Part shown: positions 16,214 through 24,773 of the stretch, in pieces
How positions within the stretch are numbered: position 1 is the first letter of the stretch
Layout of the letters: each line of letters begins with the position of its first letter
Origin: Pseudomonas sp. LS1212
Lineage (GTDB): Bacteria; Pseudomonadota; Gammaproteobacteria; Pseudomonadales; Pseudomonadaceae
Length of the DNA: 64,000 nt
Direction: 5' to 3'
Assembly: GCF_024741815.1 (NCBI RefSeq)
Contig: NZ_CP102951.1
Span: 310,001-374,000, forward strand
Notes under the pieces: generated by a model
Database searches by the model: none
What the model was told of the DNA's origin: nothing
What the model saw: only the letters and a program-made list of their open reading frames with translations
Made by a program: the position numbers and the translations under genes

Positions 16214-16669
16214 TCAGACAAAACCTTGCTGGCGCCAGGCTTCGTACACGGCGACCGCCACTGTGTTGGACAGGTTCAAGCTGCGACAGCCTTCGCGCAT
16301 GGGCAGGCGCAGGCGGTGGTCGGCGGGCAGGGCGTCCAGCACCTCGGCAGGCAGGCCGCGGCTCTCGGGGCCGAACAGGAAGGCGTCGCCGGGCTGGAAG
16401 CTGGCGTCGTGGAAGGGCCGTGAACCTTTGGTGGTAAAGGCGAACAGGCGCGGCTGGCCGAGGCTCTCCAGGCAGCTGGCCAGGTCGGCGTGGCGCTGCA
16501 GGGTCGCGTACTCATGGTAATCGAGCCCGGCCCGGCGCAAGCGCTTGTCGTCCAGCTCAAAACCGATAGGCTCAATCAAATGCAGGTGGCAACCGCTGTT
16601 GGCGCACAGCCGGATGATGTTGCCGGTATTGGGCGGAATTTCTGGCTGAAAAAGGATGACGTGAAACAT
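16214..16669 (-). CDS. trmL: tRNA (cytidine(34)-2'-O)-methyltransferase TrmL
   Basis: A 151-residue SPOUT methyltransferase that methylates the wobble base of certain tRNA-Leu species with SAM. It begins MFHVILFQPEIPPNTGNIIR, the family signature; FLFGPESRGLPAEVL and LRLPMREGCRSLNLSNTVAV are the knot motifs that bind SAM. GGAG stands about 7 bases before the ATG. The ATG shares the tetramer CATG (16667-16670) with the ATG of the divergent gene. Confidence 0.95.
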   Translation of the reverse strand: MFHVILFQPEIPPNTGNIIRLCANSGCHLHLIEPIGFELDDKRLRRAGLDYHEYATLQRHADLASCLESLGQPRLFAFTTKGSRPFHDASFQPGDAFLFGPESRGLPAEVLDALPADHRLRLPMREGCRSLNLSNTVAVAVYEAWRQQGFV

Positions 16670-17108
16670 GCACGGCTCCGAACGAAAAGACGGGCTGCAT
16701 TCTACTCCTGAAGACGACCCCAGGCCGAATCTCTGGCCGCGAGTCATGTTTTCGTTGGCATTGGTCGGACTGATGGTCGGGCTGATGATCGGTCGACTGA
16801 CTGCGCCCGAACCCCGGGTGCTGGAGCAGATCGAAGTCGTCCCTGCGGGGTTGCAGCTCTGGTTCAACGAGCAGCCCGAGATCCATGGCGAACATGTGGA
16901 TGGCGCGGTGGCGCTGTTGATCAATGCACAAGGCAAGGCACAGCAGGGTCGCTTGCAGCTGGCGGGCAAGCCTGTCAGTTGGCGGGTGCGCAAGACGGAT
17001 CAGGGTTTGTTGCTGAATCTGGTGGCGGCCCGTCCGGTGCGTGGCGAGTGGGCCGGTGCGACGGTGGACGGGCGCTGGAGGCTGGAGATCAGCCTCCGGG
17101 AGGAATAA
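16668..17108 (+). CDS. Conserved single-pass membrane protein of unknown function
   Basis: A 146-residue protein with a polar front (residues 1-25), one membrane helix (VMFSLALVGLMVGLMIGRL, about 26-44) and a soluble, probably periplasmic, tail rich in beta-strand-like segments (LEQIEVVPAGLQLWFNEQP). I do not recognise a domain. The ATG at 16668 overlaps the trmL ATG on the other strand by two bases. AAGGA lies about 11 bases upstream. If the real start were ATG 16746, just before the helix, the overlap would vanish. Confidence 0.7.
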   Translation: MHGSERKDGLHSTPEDDPRPNLWPRVMFSLALVGLMVGLMIGRLTAPEPRVLEQIEVVPAGLQLWFNEQPEIHGEHVDGAVALLINAQGKAQQGRLQLAGKPVSWRVRKTDQGLLLNLVAARPVRGEWAGATVDGRWRLEISLREE

Positions 17109-17388
17109 AAGAGGGGAATCCCCGGCCTGCCTGTACCAAGGCCCCCAAAACTGGTGTTGATAGAGTCTATGCAGGGCGTGTGCCAGTTTTGTTTCAAGGG
17201 GTTTGAATATTTTTGGAGGCCTTGTTTTTCACGGCTTTCAGAGGTGTTTTGGATTTTTTGGATGGCGCATGGAGCGTGCCAGGAAGGGAGCGATGCGAGG
17301 TGGCAGCGCATTCGGGCGGTGCACGGAATCGGTTCAGTGCACAAAAGCGGCGTCTTTTTCAGATCTTGGAGGGGCCTATCGGCCCCTA
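17109..17388. other. Intergenic stretch with short hairpins, no gene seen
   Basis: Nothing coding is convincing here. A 9-base perfect inverted repeat (caaaactgg 17146-17154 / ccagttttg 17183-17191) has a 28-base loop. A 7-base stem aggggcc/ggcccct with a 4-base loop is at 17370-17387, right beside the REP pair. The middle (about 17195-17260) is T-rich. Confidence 0.6.
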
Positions 17389-17458
17389 ATCGCTGGCAAG
17401 CCAGCTCCCACAAAGTCAAGTGTTGCACATCCCATGTGGGAGCTGGCTTGCCAGCGAT
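17389..17458. repeat. REP inverted pair (ctggc variant) before glnG end
   Basis: atcgctggcaagccagctcc and its complement face each other across about 22 bases, 22 bases short of the glnG stop codon. It likely marks the 3' end of the glnLG transcript. Confidence 0.9.
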
Positions 17459-17480
17459 CGGCCATCAGCCGGTGAGGTGA

Positions 17481-18913
<1,433 letters not shown>

Positions 18914-18917
<4 letters not shown>

Positions 18918-19999
18918 GACGAGGTGGCTCCTTGTTCCAGCGGCAGGAAGATCGAGAAAGTCGTGTGGCCGGGATGGCTGTCACACTCGATCAGGCCCTG
19001 GTGCTGACTGATGATGTTCTGGGTAATGGCCAGGCCCAGCCCGGTGCCGTCAGGGCGTCCGCTGACCATTGGATAGAAGATGGTTTCCTGCAGCTCGCCC
19101 GGAATGCCCGGGCCGTTGTCGATAATTTCGATCTTGCTGACCAGCCGATGCCGGGTGTGGCCAATGGTGAACTGGCGCATGGCCCGGGTGCGCAGGCTGA
19201 TGCGTCCCAGGCGGAGCTCGTTCTGGCCGCTGATGGCCTGCATCGCATTGCGTACGATATTGAGAACCGCCTGGATCATTTGCTCGCGGTCGATCAGAAC
19301 GTCAGGCAGGCTCGGGTCGTAATCACGCACCAGTGTGATGCCGCCCTGACTCTCGGCTTCGACCAGGCTGCAAACATGCTCGAGTACTTCATGGATGTTG
19401 GTCATCGCCAGTGACGGCAGTTTGTTCGAGCCGAGCATGCGGTCGACCAGGTTACGCAGGCGGTCGGCCTCTTCGATAATGACGTTGGTGTAGTCCTTGA
19501 GGTGTTCTTCGGGCAATTCTCGCGACAGCAATTGCGCGGCACCTCGAATACCCCCCAGCGGGTTCTTGATCTCGTGGGCCAGGCCACGCACCAGCATCTT
19601 GGTGGTTTCCTGCTTGGAGAGCTGGGCCTCTTCCTTGGTGATGCGCAGCAGGCGATCACGCGGGTGTACTTCCAGCAGCAGCAGGGTTTCACCCTTGTTC
19701 AAAATCGGCGTCACGGCGTAGTCGACGGTCAGGGTCTGACCGGTCAAGGCCGTGAGCATGGCCTCGCGCTTGGTAAAAGGGTGCGCCTGCTCAACCGCCT
19801 GGCGGAGTGAATTCAGCGCCTCGGCCGATTCGGTGAACAGTTCGCTGATGAATTGACCATGGCTACGTTGGCCGCTGATCGCCAATAGCATCTCTGCCGC
19901 AGGATTCATGTACTCAAGACGCAGATCGGCGTTGAGCAGAATCGTGGCAGTGGTCAAGTTATCGAGTAATAGTCGGTGCAGTGCATCGCTGATGGTCAT
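18914..19999 (-). CDS. glnL: Nitrogen-sensing histidine kinase NtrB
   Basis: A 361-residue cytosolic sensor kinase. The N-terminal PAS domain (about 5-115) comes before the H-box with the phospho-accepting His in LVRGLAHEIKNPLGGIRGAA. The ATP-binding boxes follow: N in LNIVRNAMQAI, G1 in IIDNGPGIP, G2 in GRPDGTGLGLAI. Binding of the PII protein switches it between kinase and phosphatase for NtrC. ATG 19999 gives the usual length; the frame is open upstream. A -24/-12 element lies at 20085-20100. Confidence 0.97.
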
Positions 20000-20084
20000 T
20001 AGCTGTCGTTGACCTCTTTTGGCACATTGAGACCCGTCCATGTCCGGGCCCGCGCGCGCTGGTAATCCCCTGGTACAAAGAAAA

Positions 20085-20100
20085 TGCAAGAACCAAACCA
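20085..20100 (-). promoter_or_regulatory. Candidate sigma-54 promoter of glnLG
   Basis: Read on the minus strand this is TGGTTTGGTTCTTGCA, which keeps GG at -24 and GC at -12 with correct spacing. The start point would be near 20074, 75 bases before glnL. It matches the core but not the full TGGCACG consensus. Confidence 0.5.
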
Positions 20101-20228
20101 AGGCTCCGAAAAGAAGCGCTATTGCGGAAAAACAGTGGCTTTACTGCCCTATTAATGACTTCAACCTGCTGGTGTACCCCAGTATTGATCCAAAATGGGC
20201 TACGCGTTTGTTGAAGGGGCGACCATGT

Positions 20229-20243
20229 GCACCAATATAGAGC
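20229..20243. promoter_or_regulatory. Candidate NtrC site upstream of glnL
   Basis: gcaccaatatagagc has one perfect half (GCACC) and a weaker partner in the GCACC-N5-GGTGC layout. It is centred about 160 bases upstream of the predicted glnL start point, an enhancer-like distance. Confidence 0.35.
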
Positions 20244-20286
20244 GATTGCGGCCGGCAGGTGAATGGGAAGGCGCAGTGACATCCGC

Positions 20287-20802
20287 TCATCGGTTCAGAT
20301 GGACCCTGAGTACGGTGAAGGTAATCGTCTGACTTTGTTGCACGACCTGGTCATCGTTCAGCACCTGTACCGCCAGGTTGTGCTCGCCGCGATCGATGTT
20401 CACCAGTTGTAGATGCGGCACGTTACCGGGCTGTCCGTAGGGTTGCCCGTCCAGCAAGAGGCGCAAGCGATGCTCAGGTTGCAGAGGTGGCTGTATCCGT
20501 ACGTCGACGGTCAGATTACCGTTATTGGCGCGCACGGCTTGTTGATCAGGAATGTTCGCAGGCTCCAGTATCGAATAGGGTTCGGCACTGCTGCTGCGTG
20601 GCTTGGGTGCGGGGGGCGTCGATGGCGAAGGTGGCAGTGGCGCGACGCTGTTGAGTGGTGACAGCTGAACCCGTTCGCTGACGGCGTCATTCGGGGGCTG
20701 CTGGCTGTAGGCTGCATTCCCATTGGCATCGGTGTATTTGTAGATCTGTGCAGTGGCGGGCAGCGCAAGCACCAGCAGCAGGCCGATCAGGCATGTACGC
20801 AT
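20287..20802 (-). CDS. DUF4124-containing exported protein
   Basis: A 171-residue protein. MRTCLIGLLLVLALPATAQ is a signal peptide, followed at once by IYKYTDANGNAAYSQQPPND, the DUF4124 motif. A proline/serine-rich linker (about 55-80) leads to a beta-rich tail ending in FTVLRVHLNR. AGGAAA stands 8-13 bases before ATG 20802; an in-frame ATG 11 codons upstream is less likely. Its function is unknown. It sits between glnA and glnL, as DUF4124 genes often do in Pseudomonas. Confidence 0.88.
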   Translation of the reverse strand: MRTCLIGLLLVLALPATAQIYKYTDANGNAAYSQQPPNDAVSERVQLSPLNSVAPLPPSPSTPPAPKPRSSSAEPYSILEPANIPDQQAVRANNGNLTVDVRIQPPLQPEHRLRLLLDGQPYGQPGNVPHLQLVNIDRGEHNLAVQVLNDDQVVQQSQTITFTVLRVHLNR

Positions 20803-20850
20803 GAAGATTTCCTGCAAGGCAATGGGGCGGTGCATTCCGAGAGACCACTG

Positions 20851-21276
20851 TCACTCCGATAGGGGTAGTCCATGCGCGCCAGCATAGAACACAATCAGTT
20901 CGACAGGATGCTCTCCTGTCTTGCCCCGATGCACGATATCAACCATTTCGGCCAGCGCGTCACCCTGCTTGAGGCTTTTACGTTGATTGCTGTCACGGGC
21001 TTCTACGAGAATTTCACCGGATAGCACATAGCCCATATTGGGTATGGGGTGCGTATGCCATTGCATCTCTGCATTGGCGGGTATGCGAATTTTCACCAGC
21101 GTGAGTTCGGGCCTGCCTGCAGGGTAGGCCGTGTAAGGCGTGCCATCCCAGGAAGAGCTGCTGCGCAGTACGATCTGCGACTCGATTGCACTCTGTTCGT
21201 AGGCGTGGGCGCCAGTGCCAAAGAGCAGGCAAACACTGCAAAGCAGAGTACTGGCGAATGTTCTGGTCAGGTTCAC
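20851..21276 (-). CDS. Exported cupin-domain protein
   Basis: A 141-residue protein if it starts at GTG 21276, which has AAGGGA 7-12 bases upstream and begins directly with a signal peptide (NLTRTFASTLLCSVCLLFG, cleavage after AHA). The frame is open further upstream. The mature part is a small cupin: VKIRIPANAEMQWHTHPIPN carries the first metal-binding histidines, and YVLSGEILVEA and KQGDALAEM follow. The substrate is unknown. It lies between DUF4124 and the glnA terminator. Confidence 0.82.
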   Translation of the reverse strand: MNLTRTFASTLLCSVCLLFGTGAHAYEQSAIESQIVLRSSSSWDGTPYTAYPAGRPELTLVKIRIPANAEMQWHTHPIPNMGYVLSGEILVEARDSNQRKSLKQGDALAEMVDIVHRGKTGEHPVELIVFYAGAHGLPLSE

Positions 21277-21382
21277 GGTGTTATCCCTTGGCCAAGGTGC
21301 ACAATCTGAATGGTTGCCGGCGAGTGTGTCACGCTTGATTGGGCTGCGCGTATCAGCCATTTCCCTGGTTTGCGTCGGACAT

Positions 21383-21410
21383 AAAAAAGGCCTCCCGAAG
21401 GAGGCCTCTT
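21383..21410 (-). terminator. glnA terminator
   Basis: ggaggcct and aggcctcc pair across the tight loop ttcg, followed in the glnA direction by a T run. A strong intrinsic terminator. Confidence 0.92.
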
Positions 21411-21441
21411 TATTTACGCCGCTTGCGCGAGCGTCACGGGA

Positions 21442-22848
21442 TCAGCAGCTGTAGTACAGCTCGTATTCCAGTGGGTGTACGAAGGTGCGTACCTTGATTT
21501 CTTCTTCGCTTTTCAGCGCGATGTAAGCGTCGATGAAGTCATCGCTGAATACGCCGCCTTTGGTCAGGAACGCACGACCCTTGTCCAGCTCTTCCAGGGC
21601 TTCTTTCAGGCTGCCGCAAACTTGTGGGATCTCTTTGGCCTCTTCAGGCGGCAGATCGTACAGGTTCTTGTCAGCTGCATCGCCTGGGTGGATCTTGTTC
21701 TGGATACCGTCCAGACCGGCCATCAGCAGTGCTGCGAAAGCCAGGTACGGGTTGGCAGCCGGATCCGGGAAGCGAGCTTCGATGCGGCGGGCTTTAGGGC
21801 TGGAAACGTAAGGGATACGGATCGAGGCGGAACGGTTGCGAGCCGAGTAGGCCAGCATTACCGGAGCTTCGAAGCCTGGTACCAGACGCTTGTAGGAGTT
21901 GGTCGAAGGGTTAGTGAAACCGTTCAGAGCCTTACCGTGCTTGATGATACCGCCGATGAAGTACAGGGCAGTGTCGGACAAGCCAGCGTAACCTTCGCCA
22001 GCGAAGGTGTTCTTGCCATCCTTGGAGATGGACATGTGAACGTGCATGCCCGAACCGTTGTCGCCGTATAGAGGCTTGGGCATGAAGGTCGAAGTGCGGC
22101 CGTAAGCGTCGGAGACGTTGTGTACGCAGTATTTCAGGGTCTGAACTTCGTCGCCCTTGGCAACCAGGGTGTTGAATTTCACGCCGATTTCGTTCTGGCC
22201 GGCAGTCGCCACTTCGTGGTGGTGAACTTCGATGACCAGGCCCATTTCTTCCATGGCATTACACATGGCAGTACGGATTTCGTGGTCGTGGTCGAACGGA
22301 GGAACCGGGAAGTAGCCGCCTTTGATACCTGGACGGTGGCCTTTGTTGCCGCCTTCCACGTCCTGGTCGGACATCCAGGAGCCTTGTTCGGAGTAGATCT
22401 TGAACATGGAGCCGGAGATATCGGACTTGAACTTCACTTCGTCGAAGATGAAGAATTCTGGTTCGGGACCTACGAATACGGTGTCACCGATACCGGTGGT
22501 CTTCAGGTATTCCTCGGCGCGCTTGGCAATGGCGCGTGGGTCGCGGTCATAGCCTTGCATGGTCGAAGGCTCGATGATGTCGCAAACCAGGATCAGGGTC
22601 GGCTCTTCGGTGAACGGATCGAGGACGGCGGTTTCGTCAACCGGCATCAGTATCATGTCGGAAGCTTCGATGCCTTTCCAGCCAGCGATGGAGGAACCAT
22701 CGAACATTTTGCCGATTTCGAAGAAATCGTCATCCAGCGCATCACGGGCTGGCATGGTCACGTGGTGCTGGGTGCCTTTGGTGTCAGTGAAGCGCAGATC
22801 AATCCATTTAACGTCATGATCTTTGATGAGTTGAACCGACTTCGACAT
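21442..22848 (-). CDS. glnA: Glutamine synthetase GlnA (type I)
   Basis: A 468-residue dodecameric enzyme that makes glutamine from glutamate, ammonia and ATP. Motifs: FDGSSIAGWKGIEASDM, VGPEPEFFIFDEV, HHHEVATAGQNEIG, GSGMHVHMSISKDG, NRSASIRIP. The adenylylated Tyr is in KNLYDLPPEEAKEI, so it is controlled by covalent modification. GGAGG lies 5-9 bases before ATG 22848. Transcription is probably from the -24/-12 element at 22947-22962, driven by NtrC bound at 23036-23081. Confidence 0.98.
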   Translation of the reverse strand: MSKSVQLIKDHDVKWIDLRFTDTKGTQHHVTMPARDALDDDFFEIGKMFDGSSIAGWKGIEASDMILMPVDETAVLDPFTEEPTLILVCDIIEPSTMQGYDRDPRAIAKRAEEYLKTTGIGDTVFVGPEPEFFIFDEVKFKSDISGSMFKIYSEQGSWMSDQDVEGGNKGHRPGIKGGYFPVPPFDHDHEIRTAMCNAMEEMGLVIEVHHHEVATAGQNEIGVKFNTLVAKGDEVQTLKYCVHNVSDAYGRTSTFMPKPLYGDNGSGMHVHMSISKDGKNTFAGEGYAGLSDTALYFIGGIIKHGKALNGFTNPSTNSYKRLVPGFEAPVMLAYSARNRSASIRIPYVSSPKARRIEARFPDPAANPYLAFAALLMAGLDGIQNKIHPGDAADKNLYDLPPEEAKEIPQVCGSLKEALEELDKGRAFLTKGGVFSDDFIDAYIALKSEEEIKVRTFVHPLEYELYYSC

Positions 22849-22946
22849 ATTGTCCTCCGGGTGGCTTCGGGCTGGTAATGGATAGCCCTGTAATTTGGGT
22901 GATGCCGGGCGCGAATAGTCTGCCAAGGCAACCTGCCTCACAAGGG

Positions 22947-22962
22947 AGCAAATTGCATGCCA
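22947..22962 (-). promoter_or_regulatory. Sigma-54 promoter of glnA
   Basis: On the minus strand it reads TGGCATGCAATTTGCT, one change from TGGCACG-N4-TTGCW. The predicted start point is about 22936, giving an 88-base leader. Confidence 0.85.
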
Positions 22963-23035
22963 GTGCTCCGAATTGGATTTTTTGCCCCAAACTCAAGCGT
23001 TGCGAGTATTAAACGGCTTTTTTAGGGATTTTATC

Positions 23036-23050
23036 GCACCGATTTGATGC
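23036..23050. promoter_or_regulatory. NtrC-like site 2 of glnA
   Basis: gcaccgatttgatgc fits GCACC-N5-GGTGC with one mismatch. It is centred at about -107 from the predicted glnA start point. Confidence 0.65.
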
Positions 23051-23066
23051 GCATTTTGCTTGCAGT

Positions 23067-23081
23067 GGATCATTTTGGTGC
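23067..23081. promoter_or_regulatory. NtrC-like site 1 of glnA
   Basis: ggatcattttggtgc has one perfect half (GGTGC) and a 3/5 partner. It is centred at about -138, three helical turns from the other site. Confidence 0.55.
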
Positions 23082-23130
23082 GCAGCAATCCTTCTGTACG
23101 AAAATTGGTCAAACCTTGAGCAATTTCCGC

Positions 23131-23136
23131 TATAAT
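23131..23136 (+). promoter_or_regulatory. -10 element of thiI promoter
   Basis: A perfect TATAAT, 43 bases before the thiI ATG. No good -35 is at 16-18 bases; TTGGTC stands 20 bases upstream. It is divergent from glnA, with the NtrC-like sites between. Confidence 0.6.
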
Positions 23137-23179
23137 CCGCGCCCCCCTTTTTCGGCCGGCACCTCGCGCGCTGTTTTTC

Positions 23180-24634
23180 ATGAAACTAATCGTAAAAGTC
23201 TTCCCAGAGATCACCATCAAGAGCCGGCCGGTGCGCAAGCATTTCATCCGCCAGCTCGCCAGGAACATCCGCGTCGTGCTCCGTGATCTGGACCCGAAGC
23301 TGGTGGTCGATGGCGTGTGGGACAACCTCACCGTTGTAACCCGCATCGACGATCAGAAAGTACTGCGCGAGATGGTCGAGCGTCTGACCTGCGTGCCGGG
23401 CATTACTCACTTCCTGCAGGTCGACGAATACCCGTTGGGTGAGTTCGACGACCTGGTGGCCCAGTGCAAGCAACACTTCGGCCACCTGCTGCCGGGCAAG
23501 ATGTTCGCCGTGCGTTGCAAGCGTGCCGGCAAGCACACCTTCAGCTCCATGGATGTGGATCGTTATGTAGGCAGCCAGTTGCGCCAGCAGTGCGGCGCGG
23601 CCGGTATCGAGCTGAAGAACCCGGACGTGGAGGTGCGCCTGGAGATTCGCGACAAGCGCGTCTTCATCATTCACAGCCAGCACAAGGGCATCGGCGGCTA
23701 CCCGCTGGGCTCGCTGGAGCAGACGCTGGTGTTGATGTCCGGTGGTTTCGACTCCACCGTTGCCGCCTATCAGATGATGCGCCGCGGCCTGATGACCCAT
23801 TTCTGCTTCTTCAACCTGGGCGGCCGCGCCCATGAGCTGGGCGTGATGGAAGTCGCGCATTTCCTCTGGAAGAAGTACGGCAGCTCCCAGCGCGTGCTGT
23901 TCGTCAGCATCCCCTTCGAAGAAGTGGTGGGCGAGTTGCTGAGCAAGGTCGACAACAGCCACATGGGCGTGATTCTCAAGCGCATGATGCTGCGCGCGGC
24001 CACGCGCATTGCCGATCGTCTGCAAATTGATGCCCTGGTAACCGGCGAGGCCATCTCGCAAGTGTCCAGCCAGACGCTTCCGAACCTTTCGGTGATCAGT
24101 TCGGCGACCGAGAAGCTGGTGCTGCGTCCATTGCTTGCCAGCCACAAGCAGGACATCATTGACCAGGCCAACGAAATCGGTACCGCCGATTTCGCCAAAC
24201 ACATGCCTGAATATTGCGGGGTGATCTCGGTCAACCCTACCACCAAGGCCAAGCCACACCGCGTTGCCTATGAAGAACAACAGTTCGACATGGCCGTGCT
24301 GGAGCGGGCCCTGGAGCGTGCCAAGCTGGTTTCCATCGACAATGTGATCGATGAATTGGGCCAGGACATCGAGATCGAGGAGGTCAGCGAAGCGCTGCCC
24401 GGCCAGGTGATCATCGACATCCGTCATCCGGATGCCCAGGAAGACCAGCCCCTTGAACTCGAAGGCATCGAGGTCAAGGCGCTGCCGTTCTATGCATTGA
24501 ACAGCCGCTTCAAGGAGCTGGACGCCACGCGTCAGTACCTGCTGTATTGCGACAAAGGCGTGATGAGTCGCCTGCATGCCCACCATTTGCTCAGTGAGGG
24601 GCATGCCAATGTGCGCGTTTATCGACCGAGCTAA
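23180..24634 (+). CDS. thiI: tRNA 4-thiouridine synthase / sulfurtransferase ThiI
   Basis: A 484-residue enzyme that thiolates U8 of tRNA and supplies sulfur for the thiamine thiazole. Domain order: a ferredoxin-like and THUMP front (to about 165), a PP-loop ATP pyrophosphatase core (LMSGGFDSTVAAY), and a C-terminal rhodanese domain with Cys457 in YLLYCDKGVMSR, as in enteric ThiI. The Cys in PEYCGVISVNP is the likely partner of the disulfide relay. ATG 23180 begins MKLIVKVFPEITIKS, the family front. Confidence 0.96.
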   Translation: MKLIVKVFPEITIKSRPVRKHFIRQLARNIRVVLRDLDPKLVVDGVWDNLTVVTRIDDQKVLREMVERLTCVPGITHFLQVDEYPLGEFDDLVAQCKQHFGHLLPGKMFAVRCKRAGKHTFSSMDVDRYVGSQLRQQCGAAGIELKNPDVEVRLEIRDKRVFIIHSQHKGIGGYPLGSLEQTLVLMSGGFDSTVAAYQMMRRGLMTHFCFFNLGGRAHELGVMEVAHFLWKKYGSSQRVLFVSIPFEEVVGELLSKVDNSHMGVILKRMMLRAATRIADRLQIDALVTGEAISQVSSQTLPNLSVISSATEKLVLRPLLASHKQDIIDQANEIGTADFAKHMPEYCGVISVNPTTKAKPHRVAYEEQQFDMAVLERALERAKLVSIDNVIDELGQDIEIEEVSEALPGQVIIDIRHPDAQEDQPLELEGIEVKALPFYALNSRFKELDATRQYLLYCDKGVMSRLHAHHLLSEGHANVRVYRPS

Positions 24635-24773
24635 GTGCCCGGGGCTGTTTGCCTGTGGCCTGCGTCACCGGCCCCCCGACGCCGCCGTCAAGCTGTAATG
24701 GCTTTCACGGACTCTACTGTTAATCGCTGCCACGACCTGTCAGCACACCGAATCCTCTGATCGAGATACACAA

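Noticed and set aside
17203..17475. A 90-codon frame between the membrane-protein gene and glnG
   Set aside because: It runs through the REP pair and has no recognisable protein features.
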